Assembly: GCF_037893185.1 (NCBI RefSeq)
Contig: NZ_CP140772.1
Location: forward strand, 7,122,001-7,186,000
DNA length: 64,000 nt
Reading direction: 5' to 3'
Source: Chitinophaga sp. 180180018-3
GTDB lineage: Bacteria; Bacteroidota; Bacteroidia; Chitinophagales; Chitinophagaceae
Part shown: positions 51,966-59,672 of the stretch, piece after piece
Layout: each line of letters starts with the position of its first letter
How positions within the stretch are numbered: position 1 is the stretch's first letter
Notes under the pieces: generated by a model
What the model saw: the letters and a program-made list of their open reading frames with translations, nothing else
Databases searched by the model: none
Told to the model about the DNA's origin: nothing
Made by a program: the position numbers and the translations under genes

Positions 51966-53141
51966 TCATCTTTTTATTTCGAGCCAGTTCTTACTCCGCT
52001 TACCTTCTTCATAGCGGCTGCTGGCCTTTCTGGCTATGATACCCGGCCACTGCTGTTGGGCGGCCTTTTCAAAAAGTGCCTTGCCATTTTTTTGCGTGTA
52101 GGGGGAAAAAAGAAGCGGTTTGCCGGAGTACTGTTCCAGGAGGGCTTCTAATAGCTGCTTACGCTCCAGCAATGGCATCTGTTGCAGGTCGTGCCCATCG
52201 AGGTGCAGCAGGTCGAAAATCAGGTACACCGGGTTGTTCTGATCGCGAACGCCATGTTGCTTATCAAGTAAAATAATCTCTCCATCCATCACCACATTGT
52301 GCGAAATTTTCTCCACGGCAGCAGCAATAGCCGGAAACTTTTTCAGACAGGATTTTCCGGTTTCATCATACAGGCTAACCTGATGTTCCTGTACCGCAGC
52401 TATCGTTCTTTGTCCACCTAAAGCAGCTTCAAAAAGCCAGCCGGGGTCATCGAAGGGAGCTACTGCCTGCGTTGCCAGCATAGGTTTATATCGCTTTTTT
52501 ATTGCTTGTAAAGGGTCAACATCCGGTTCGTTTGCTAAACCTCTGACGGGTCTGTTCTTCGAAGCTGAGCGGGCTGTTTCTTTTTCTTTCAGTCCGCGTT
52601 GTTTCACCGATTCCGGCGTATAGTCTTCACTGTTATATTCCTCAACAGCGTATTTGTCTTTATGCTTGATCAGCAGCCAGGCGTTTGCATCTGCCGTTTT
52701 CATCTTTACTACAGCAAACTCCCCTTTCAACTTTTTTCCTTTCAGCACTATTTTCAGATCGCCTTTGTCCAGTTCCTTCAATGCCTCTTTATCAAAATCA
52801 TCTTTACCCGGGTTCATCAGTTCAAAGGTTCCTTTATCCCAGATATAAACGGTACCCGCCCCGTAGTTGCCGGCAGGAATAGTGCCTTCAAAATCTTTAT
52901 AATCATATGGATGATCTTCTACGGCCATCGCCAGGCGTTTATCGGCCGGATTCATAGACGGGCCTTTCGGAACGGCCCAGCTCTTCAGCACGCCGTTGAT
53001 CTCCAGCCTGAAATCGTAATGCAACCGGGTAGCGTGGTGACGCTGCACAACAAATGCATGCGATCCTTTCACCCGTTTGCCTGCAACGGGTTCCGTTGTT
53101 TCGCTGAAGTTTCTTTTCTGCTTGTATTTTGCCAGGCTCAT
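51966..53141 (-). CDS. LigD-type 3'-phosphoesterase with inactive ligase-like domain
   Basis: A 391-residue protein. Residues about 1-175 are the LigD phosphoesterase (PE) domain, with the catalytic region HHATRLHYDFRLEINGVLKS near 35-54 and DHPYDYKDFEGTIPAGNYG near 76-94, which trims 3' ends. From about 215 a ligase-like adenylation domain follows (YKPMLATQAV). The active-site motif KxDGxR is altered: the pattern WLFE-x-K-x-D-G-x-R here reads WLFEAALGGQR, so Lys is Ala240 and Asp is Gly242. DGE at 286-288 and NWLEIK at 385-390 remain. No polymerase domain or OB-fold follows. It probably works with Ku in end processing; it should not form the enzyme-AMP intermediate. It overlaps ku by four bases. 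Confidence 0.88.
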   Translation of the reverse strand: MSLAKYKQKRNFSETTEPVAGKRVKGSHAFVVQRHHATRLHYDFRLEINGVLKSWAVPKGPSMNPADKRLAMAVEDHPYDYKDFEGTIPAGNYGAGTVYIWDKGTFELMNPGKDDFDKEALKELDKGDLKIVLKGKKLKGEFAVVKMKTADANAWLLIKHKDKYAVEEYNSEDYTPESVKQRGLKEKETARSASKNRPVRGLANEPDVDPLQAIKKRYKPMLATQAVAPFDDPGWLFEAALGGQRTIAAVQEHQVSLYDETGKSCLKKFPAIAAAVEKISHNVVMDGEIILLDKQHGVRDQNNPVYLIFDLLHLDGHDLQQMPLLERKQLLEALLEQYSGKPLLFSPYTQKNGKALFEKAAQQQWPGIIARKASSRYEEGKRSKNWLEIKR

Positions 53142-53920
53142 GACGCACGTTTTTTAGTGCCGGGCTTACTCAGACTGGCTTTCAGCTGATCAAACAAATC
53201 GCTGCTGGTGGTATGTACCACATGCATTTTTTTGATCACCGGTTTCTTTCCGCTGGCTTTGGCTTTGATGATTTTCATCAACTCGGCCTTGTACTCGTCT
53301 TTATATTGACTGATATCGAAGTCGGTAGTGTATTGTTTCACCAGTTCCATAGCCATATCCAGCTCTCTTTTTTCTACTTTGATATTAGCAGGAAGCTTCA
53401 GGTCATCCGACGAACGGATCTCTTCCTCAAAACGCAATTGCTGTAACAGCAGATAATTTTCCCTGGGTCTGATGACGGCCAGGTGTTCCTGTGTACGCAA
53501 TACAAAGCGGCTCATACCAGCCTTACCTGCTTTTACAAGCGTTTGCTGCAACAGCGCATAGGCCTTTTCCCCTCCCTTTGCGGGTTCCAGGAAATAAGGC
53601 GTTTCAAAATAGATATCGTCGATTTCCCGTTCTTCCACAAACGATTCTATTTCTATGACCTTGCTTTTTTTGGGGCTGGCAGCCTCAAAATCAGTGTCTT
53701 CCAATATGATGTATTCATCTTTGTAAAGAAAGCCTTTCACGATCTGTTCCCAGGGCACTTCCTTACCGGTATTTTCATTAATACGCTGATACTTGATATG
53801 TGCTCCGTTTTTACCGTCGAGCATGTCCAGATCCAGCCGGCTATCCTGGGTAGCGCTATATAGTTTCACGGGGATATTTACCAACCCGAATCCTATTGAT
53901 CCTGACCATATTGCACGCAT
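53138..53920 (-). CDS. ku: Ku protein for non-homologous end joining
   Basis: A 260-residue bacterial Ku homodimer that binds DNA ends. It begins MRAIWSGSIGFGLVNIPVKL, the standard N terminus, followed by a core beta-barrel (YQRINENTGKEVPWEQIVKG; YFLEPAKGGEKAYALLQQTL) and a short basic C-terminal tail (KASGKKPVIKKM). It recruits the ligase LigD in other bacteria. The next gene overlaps by four bases and encodes a LigD-like PE protein without a working ligase site, so a separate ligase must seal breaks. Confidence 0.95.
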   Translation of the reverse strand: MRAIWSGSIGFGLVNIPVKLYSATQDSRLDLDMLDGKNGAHIKYQRINENTGKEVPWEQIVKGFLYKDEYIILEDTDFEAASPKKSKVIEIESFVEEREIDDIYFETPYFLEPAKGGEKAYALLQQTLVKAGKAGMSRFVLRTQEHLAVIRPRENYLLLQQLRFEEEIRSSDDLKLPANIKVEKRELDMAMELVKQYTTDFDISQYKDEYKAELMKIIKAKASGKKPVIKKMHVVHTTSSDLFDQLKASLSKPGTKKRAS

Positions 53921-54025
53921 AAATAATGGTTTTAGTTAACAAAAAGTTTACACAAATAGTACCACTATATCTAAACAGCGCGGCATAAGTTTTGGTTTTC
54001 CATCAATTAACCAAAACCTTTTTTT

Positions 54026-54373
54026 ATGGAAAAACCAGGAGAAATGACCACATTATTGCGGGTACTGGAGAAACTGCATGAAAAGGGATTTGATCATGAG
54101 TTAAAGATGAGCGATCATGGCAGGTTACAGAACCAGGATGCGCAAAAGATCTATAACCCGGAAGATCTTACTATTATCAAAACCTATCGTTTTGAAGGAG
54201 AGTCAGATCCTTCAGATGCGTCAGTACTGTATGTGATGGAAGACCGGCAGGGTATCAAAGGCTACGTGCTGGATGCCTACGGCGTTTACAGTTCTCACAC
54301 AGAGGCCGGTTTCGACGAATTTATTCAAAAGATAAAAGTGGAAGACAGGGAAGAGCAGCTGTTATTCGGCTAG
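54026..54373 (+). CDS. Conserved-looking hypothetical protein
   Basis: A 115-residue acidic protein without signal or membrane segments. It begins MEKPGEMTTLLRVLEKLHEK and has segments GFDHELKMSDHGRLQNQDAQ, IYNPEDLTIIKTYRFEGESD and VLYVMEDRQGIKGYVLDAYG. The mixed alpha-beta pattern and good codon structure support a real gene. Similar proteins in Bacteroidota are sometimes labelled phosphoribosylpyrophosphate synthetase, but no catalytic motif of that enzyme is present, so I do not accept that name. It is divergent from ku with a 105-base gap. Confidence 0.7.
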   Translation: MEKPGEMTTLLRVLEKLHEKGFDHELKMSDHGRLQNQDAQKIYNPEDLTIIKTYRFEGESDPSDASVLYVMEDRQGIKGYVLDAYGVYSSHTEAGFDEFIQKIKVEDREEQLLFG

Positions 54374-54413
54374 CACGCGAAGAGATTCGAGCAGCACATT
54401 TTCATCAGCATAC

Positions 54414-54432
54414 AACCCGCCGTTGGCGGGTT
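54414..54432 (+). terminator. Hairpin after the 54026-54373 gene
   Basis: AACCCGCC-GTT-GGCGGGTT is an 8-base perfect stem with a 3-base loop, followed by TGCTGTTTTA. It looks like an intrinsic terminator. Confidence 0.7.
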
Positions 54433-54445
54433 TGCTGTTTTATAA

Positions 54446-54489
54446 CTGCATAAGAAAGCCCCTGCCAATGCAGGGGCTTTCTTATGCAG
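54446..54489. terminator. Second hairpin with perfect 20-base arms
   Basis: CTGCATAAGAAAGCCCCTGC (54446-54465) and its exact complement (54470-54489) surround a 4-base loop CAAT. It can act in both directions and lies just after the first hairpin. Confidence 0.75.
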
Positions 54490-54834
54490 TTTCTGTTAAC
54501 AATTATACAAACCCGGCGTTAACCGTGTAAATGCTGAACTAACAGGGCTGTTTTAATGGCCCGCAGGGATATCGAGCAAAGTTCGTTCCATGGCTGCATC
54601 AAAGCTGCAGCCTGTCGGAGAAAACATTCGACATATGACGTCTGTAACGGTTAAGCAGAAAGACGAGCTCCTGCATGATTTTTTCCTGCACATAAACAGG
54701 ATGTAGAATATTCCTCCAATCTGTAGAATATGTTGCGCAGAGAGGACCCTGCACAAAAAACTTATTGCCGGCATTCCTGGTCCTGTATAAAAATTGTACC
54801 TTGAAATGCTTTCTCAACATCCGGTATAGCACAG
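54490..54834. other. Intergenic region before the CHASE3 kinase
   Basis: About 345 bases with no supported gene on either strand. It should contain the promoter of the kinase operon. I see no clear promoter boxes. Confidence 0.4.
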
Positions 54835-56271
54835 ATGCATTTTTCAGTACACAAAAAGATAAGGCTGGGGTTTATCATCGCATTTACCGTCATCGTGGCT
54901 GCATCCGTATTTTCTTATATGGTGGCAAAAAACCTGTTGGATAATGCCGGCAGACTTAACCATGCGATAGAAGTATCGAAGCGCCTGGAAGTGATTACCC
55001 GGCAACTAAAAGATGCGGAGGCTGCCAGCAGGGGCTTTACCCTTACGGGCGACAGCTCCTTTCTGAATCCCAGTATGCAGGAGCGCAGCAACAAAATAGA
55101 ACAGGAGTACCTGTTTCTCCGGACCATCACTGCCGATAATCCTGTTCAACAGCGTCACCTGGATACGTTACGGCAGTTACTGGCAGTGAAATACCAGCAA
55201 CTGGTGAAGGGGAACAAACGATCTGTTAAGTCGGACCAGCAGACGGTAAAAGAAGGCGAAAAGAATATGGATCTTATCGACAATAAGGTGAGGGATATGA
55301 TACGCATTGAAGAAGGATTGGTACAGGAAAAGTCGGAGCTTTTCCACTTCTTCGCGGTGATGTGGGTACCTATGATCTTTATTTCATCTCTGGTAGCAAT
55401 TCTTATTGGTATCTATTCCTACATCACGCTCACGAAAGAATTCAGGTTGCAACAGCATATCGAAAACCGGATGAAATCGTACCAGCGCGATCTGCAGCAG
55501 AATATCTCACTGCTGAACAAGACTAACCAGGAGCTGGAACAGTTCGCCTATGTGGCTTCTCATGACCTGCAGGAGCCATTACGGAAGATATCTACTTTCA
55601 GTGACCGCCTGCAGATGAAATATAAGGATCAGCTTCCTCCGGATGCCACACAACTGATAGACCGTATGGTATCGGCTGTTTCGAGGATGCGGGTATTAAT
55701 CAATGATTTGCTGATCTTTTCCCGGGCGGGGCGTCTGGCCCCCGAGAGCATTACCCTTGTAGACATGAACAAGTTATTGCAGGAAGTACTCAGCGACCTG
55801 GAAGTGCCTCTTGAAGAAAAGAATGCCCTCGTCACATACGATCAGCTGCCGGTTATCGAAGGAAGCGACACCTCATTCCATCAGCTATTCCAGAACCTGC
55901 TGGCGAATTCGATAAAGTTTGCGAGCCCCGACCGGCATCTGGAAATATCTATCCATCATCAGGTACTGACGGGGAAAGAATTAGGTATTGTAAAAGAAAA
56001 CCGGTGGAACGAAGTTTTCTGCCGGATCAGTCTGGATGATAATGGTATTGGTTTTGATCAGACTTATGCCGACCGGATTTTTCTTATTTTCCAGCGACTG
56101 CACGGTATCAGCGAATACTCAGGAACCGGGATAGGGCTGGCCATTTGTAAGAAAATCACCGATAGTCACAATGGTTTTATTCAGGCATACAGCGAGCCGG
56201 ATAAAGGCGCTTCGTTTGTAGTGATCCTGCCATTGAAACAAAAACCCGATATTAATGATCATAAGGCGTGA
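54835..56271 (+). CDS. CHASE3-domain sensor histidine kinase
   Basis: A 478-residue membrane kinase. One helix at about 10-32, a CHASE3 sensory domain outside (about 35-175, with RLEVITRQLKDAEAASRGFT), a second helix at about 180-203, a coiled-coil linker (QHIENRMKSYQRDLQQNISL) and the kinase core. The phospho-His is His243 in VASHDLQEPLRK; ATP-binding parts are QNLLANSIKFA (N box), DDNGIGFDQ and GTGIGLAICKK. The ligand is unknown. A gap of 46 bases separates it from the second kinase gene on the same strand, which starts with a receiver. Confidence 0.93.
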   Translation: MHFSVHKKIRLGFIIAFTVIVAASVFSYMVAKNLLDNAGRLNHAIEVSKRLEVITRQLKDAEAASRGFTLTGDSSFLNPSMQERSNKIEQEYLFLRTITADNPVQQRHLDTLRQLLAVKYQQLVKGNKRSVKSDQQTVKEGEKNMDLIDNKVRDMIRIEEGLVQEKSELFHFFAVMWVPMIFISSLVAILIGIYSYITLTKEFRLQQHIENRMKSYQRDLQQNISLLNKTNQELEQFAYVASHDLQEPLRKISTFSDRLQMKYKDQLPPDATQLIDRMVSAVSRMRVLINDLLIFSRAGRLAPESITLVDMNKLLQEVLSDLEVPLEEKNALVTYDQLPVIEGSDTSFHQLFQNLLANSIKFASPDRHLEISIHHQVLTGKELGIVKENRWNEVFCRISLDDNGIGFDQTYADRIFLIFQRLHGISEYSGTGIGLAICKKITDSHNGFIQAYSEPDKGASFVVILPLKQKPDINDHKA

Positions 56272-56317
56272 TGTTACTGATATCCGTTCTTATTGCCAAA
56301 CTACCTAACTATCAGCC

Positions 56318-57748
56318 ATGAGCGATCGCCCGATACATATTTTGATGATAGATGATGATGAAGACGATTTCTTTCTCGTAACAGAGTTACTTCATGATAT
56401 TTCCCCGGGACAATATGTATTGGAATGGGCGCCGACTTATCAGAAAGGGCTTGAAGCCATCGAACGCCGGGCGCATGATGTATTCCTGGTCGATTACCGT
56501 CTGGGGCCTCATACAGGGATCGATATCCTGCACAGGATACAACAGATGCCGGAACAGTTGCCGGTAATCATGTTAACTGGTAAAGGGGATTATAACATCG
56601 ACCGGGAAGCGATGCTGGCCGGCGCCTATGACTATCTTGTAAAAGGAGAAATCACGGCTGATTTGCTGGAAAGATCCATCCGGTATGCCCTGGATGAATA
56701 TCACCACCGACGTACGATTGAAGAAGGAGAAAAGAAATACTACGGCATCTTCGAGAAGGCGCAGGATCTGATTATACTGGCCGATTGTGACCGGCATATC
56801 ATTGACGCCAATCCCGCTGCACTTCGTATACTGGCCTATGACAGGGAAGCAATACTAAAATTGCATCTCCGCGATCTCTTTGCCTCTGCAGAACAGGGCG
56901 AGCATTTTCTGGCTGATATCAGCAACACTGCCAATGCCCACTCACGGGAATACGAATTCAAAACATCCGATAACCATAAGCGGACGGTATTAATCAATGC
57001 AGTGACGCTGGATGAAGTGGCGCAGATATTCCTTTGTGTGATCCAGGACATCACCGATAAAAAACGGGAGGAGCAGGAAAAGCAACACCAGGAAAAATTC
57101 GTCATCACAGGGCGTATTGCCAGGGTGGTAGCACACGAAGTAAGAAACCCGCTTACCAATATATTGCTGGCGGTCAGCCAGTTTAAGGAAGAAGGCACCG
57201 ACAATGATGAGGTAACACTTTATACAGATATCATCGAAAGAAACTGCACCCGCATCAATCAGCTTATCACAGAGCTGTTGCACAGCACTCGTATGATAGA
57301 GCTGCATATAGAACCTGTGGGCATCAATGCGGTTACTGAGAAAGCGTTACAGCTGGCGGAAGACAGGTTGAAACTGAATGAAATCAGCGTAGAGAAAACG
57401 TTGGTATCTCCCGACATTACTATCCAGGCAGATGAAGAAAAACTCGTCATCGCTCTCCTCAACATCATTATCAACGCCATAGAAGCCATGGTACCCGGCA
57501 AAGGCGTTCTAACCATTACGACTATACGGAATCAGGAAAGAGTAAAGCTATTGATTGGCGACAACGGACATGGTATTCCGGAAGATAAGCTCGCCAGGCT
57601 GTTTGATCCGTTTTACACCAGCAAATCCAGAGGTACGGGCCTCGGGCTTACCAGTACGCAGAATATTCTGCTGAATCATAAAGGGACGATCCATGTTGAT
57701 AGTGAGGCGGGTAAGGGAACAGTTTTTACAATAGCCTTTAGTCTTTAG
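56318..57748 (+). CDS. Receiver-PAS-histidine kinase
   Basis: A 476-residue soluble protein with an N-terminal receiver (IDDDEDDFFLV; Asp59 in LVDYRLGPHTG), a PAS domain (about 145-245, IFEKAQDLIILADCDRHIID), and a kinase core with His273 in VAHEVRNPLTN, N box NIIINAIEAM, and GTGLGLTSTQ. The reverse order of a hybrid kinase suggests it takes phosphate from an upstream kinase (likely the CHASE3 kinase) and may pass it on. It has no membrane helices. It lies between that kinase and the convergent sigma-54 activator. Confidence 0.92.
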   Translation: MSDRPIHILMIDDDEDDFFLVTELLHDISPGQYVLEWAPTYQKGLEAIERRAHDVFLVDYRLGPHTGIDILHRIQQMPEQLPVIMLTGKGDYNIDREAMLAGAYDYLVKGEITADLLERSIRYALDEYHHRRTIEEGEKKYYGIFEKAQDLIILADCDRHIIDANPAALRILAYDREAILKLHLRDLFASAEQGEHFLADISNTANAHSREYEFKTSDNHKRTVLINAVTLDEVAQIFLCVIQDITDKKREEQEKQHQEKFVITGRIARVVAHEVRNPLTNILLAVSQFKEEGTDNDEVTLYTDIIERNCTRINQLITELLHSTRMIELHIEPVGINAVTEKALQLAEDRLKLNEISVEKTLVSPDITIQADEEKLVIALLNIIINAIEAMVPGKGVLTITTIRNQERVKLLIGDNGHGIPEDKLARLFDPFYTSKSRGTGLGLTSTQNILLNHKGTIHVDSEAGKGTVFTIAFSL

Positions 57749-57786
57749 TGAAATGCAACGTATAATCTCCGCTGCATTTCACTAAA
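57744..57786. terminator. Bidirectional hairpin between convergent kinase and regulator genes
   Basis: TTTAGTGAAATGCA (57744-57757) and TGCATTTCACTAAA (57773-57786) are exact complements around a 15-base loop. It overlaps the stop of the kinase gene and lies 13 bases from the end of the regulator gene. Confidence 0.75.
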
Positions 57787-57798
57787 AATTAAAAGCTA

Positions 57799-59232
57799 TC
57801 AGTAATTTATATTGAGCAGTCGCAGCTTATTATATAATGTTTTCCGGTCTATATTCAGCACCTGTGCTGCTTTTGTTTTGTTATACTTCACTTCTTTCAG
57901 CACATTAATGATTTTATTGTATTCTGCCTGGAGGGCAACTGTTTTCAGGTCGTTGTCGTTGGAGAGGATGGCCAGTTCACCGGAAACGGGAGCTTCTTCG
58001 GATGATTGTGCGAATGCTTCTTTCATTTCCAGCGGCAGGGCCGTCATGGTGATTTCCTCCATCTCCGGTGTGAGCAGGCAGGCTCTCCGTATCACATTTT
58101 TCAGTTCACGGATATTGCCGGGCCAGTTATATTGTTGAAAACAATCCCATACTTCGGCGGATATTTTACCACAGGTTTTATCCAGTTCTCTTTCCACCTG
58201 GTTTACGAAAGCTGCCGTGAACAGGGGCAGATCTTCCCGGCGTTCCCGCAGTGGCGGAATGTAGATGGTAAATTCATTCAGGCGGTGGAAAAGATCTTCT
58301 CTGAATTTGCCTCTCTGTACAGATTCAGATAGTTTCTCGTTGGAAGCTACGATGATACGTACATCAATAGGTATTTCCTTGAGGCTTCCCACGCGGCGTA
58401 TTAATTTCTCCTGCAATACGCGAAGCATGGCCACCTGGATATCGTAGGAGAGGTTAGATATTTCATCGAGGAAGAGTGTACCGCCCTGGGCCTGTTCAAA
58501 TGCGCCTATTTTGGTACTGATAGCTCCCGTAAAAGAACCTTTTTCATGGCCAAACAGTTCACTGGCAGCCAGTTCCTTGGAAAGGCTACCACAGTCGAGC
58601 GCTACAAACGGCTGTTGATTTCTCTTACTGTGATGATGAATAAGATGTGCTACGGATTCCTTACCAGTTCCGGTTTCACCGAAAATGATCACACTGTAAT
58701 CTGTAGGAGCTACTAATTTGATCTGACGGAATAGTTCACGTGCCCCTTCGCTTTCTCCATACACATATTTATCATTCTTATCGCTCTGACTACGTGTCAG
58801 CAGGGTTTCCCGCACCTCCGGCTCTGAGCCCGATTCTACAGGCCGTACCGCCTGTCGTTCCTGTTCGGCATCCTTATGAGCAAATGCTTTATGTACCAGA
58901 TTGAGTATTTCATCGGGGTACAAGGGTTTGGAAAGATAGTCGTAGGCCCCGTTCTTCACCATTTCCACAGCTACCCTTACATCGGTATATCCAGTGATAA
59001 TAATTACTATGGTAGCAGGATTGATCTGACGGATATCCTGCAACAGTTGGGCGCCATCTGTATCTTTTAACCGGTAATCGCACAGTACCAGATCATATGT
59101 TTTTTCTCTCAGCATCTTCAGTGCTGCAGCACCGGTCATAGTACTGTCCACATCAAATCCATGCTTCCCGAGAAATTTACTCAGGAGCGTACAGATATTT
59201 ATTTCATCGTCTATGATCAAAATATTTTTCAT
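57799..59232 (-). CDS. NtrC-family sigma-54 activator with GSFTGA loop
   Basis: A 477-residue regulator with receiver (Asp52 in [13 protein letters not shown]), AAA+ ATPase (Walker [15 protein letters not shown]; Walker [13 protein letters not shown]) and a Fis-type C-terminal DNA-binding part ([20 protein letters not shown]). The sigma-54 contact loop is [14 protein letters not shown], with Ser in place of the usual first Ala, seen in some activators. It probably answers one of the two kinases upstream on the other strand, but specificity is not proven. About 70 bases separate it from the receiver-only protein. Confidence 0.93.
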   Translation of the reverse strand: MKNILIIDDEINICTLLSKFLGKHGFDVDSTMTGAAALKMLREKTYDLVLCDYRLKDTDGAQLLQDIRQINPATIVIIITGYTDVRVAVEMVKNGAYDYLSKPLYPDEILNLVHKAFAHKDAEQERQAVRPVESGSEPEVRETLLTRSQSDKNDKYVYGESEGARELFRQIKLVAPTDYSVIIFGETGTGKESVAHLIHHHSKRNQQPFVALDCGSLSKELAASELFGHEKGSFTGAISTKIGAFEQAQGGTLFLDEISNLSYDIQVAMLRVLQEKLIRRVGSLKEIPIDVRIIVASNEKLSESVQRGKFREDLFHRLNEFTIYIPPLRERREDLPLFTAAFVNQVERELDKTCGKISAEVWDCFQQYNWPGNIRELKNVIRRACLLTPEMEEITMTALPLEMKEAFAQSSEEAPVSGELAILSNDNDLKTVALQAEYNKIINVLKEVKYNKTKAAQVLNIDRKTLYNKLRLLNINY

Positions 59233-59302
59233 ACTTCTTGTAATATGTGGTCATTGCTAACAAAATAGCAGGTTAAATGTACTAATTATAATAACAGGCT
59301 TT

Positions 59303-59665
59303 TCAGCATTTGATGTTACCTATTAGTTCGTCTACATGTTTTACGCTGAATGGTTTGGCAAGAAAAAAAGCAGCACCGGCATTCAGCGCGGTTTGTTTTT
59401 CCATGGCATTATCATAAGCGCTGATAGTGATCACAGGCAGCGACGGGCATTTCTCCTTGATCACCGGCAAAGCTTCCAGGCCTGATCCATCGGGCAGGTG
59501 AATATCCAGGAACAGCAGGTCGGGCTGATGTTTCAGGATTGATTGCATCCCTTCGCCCAGTTCATGCACATATTTCACGGAGTAACCATGGCGCACGAGC
59601 GTCAGCTGTAAAAGTTTGCATATATCCGGTTCGTCGTCGATGATCAGAATGTTTGGATGCTTCAT
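59303..59665 (-). CDS. Receiver-only response regulator
   Basis: A 120-residue protein that is a single receiver domain: IIDDEPDICKLL, phospho-acceptor Asp54 in LLFLDIHLPDGSGLEAL, and KPFS near the end. It has no output domain, so it may pass phosphate on or act by protein contacts. The ATG at 59665 is 8 bases downstream of the glycosyltransferase stop, giving a tight two-gene transcript. An in-frame ATG at 59725 would add 20 residues overlapping the glycosyltransferase gene; this is less likely. Confidence 0.9.
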   Translation of the reverse strand: MKHPNILIIDDEPDICKLLQLTLVRHGYSVKYVHELGEGMQSILKHQPDLLFLDIHLPDGSGLEALPVIKEKCPSLPVITISAYDNAMEKQTALNAGAAFFLAKPFSVKHVDELIGNIKC

Positions 59666-59672
59666 GGTCTTA

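Noticed and set aside
54026..54373. Naming this protein phosphoribosylpyrophosphate synthetase
   Set aside because: It is far too short and lacks the PRPP-binding motif; the name is a known kind of annotation carry-over.
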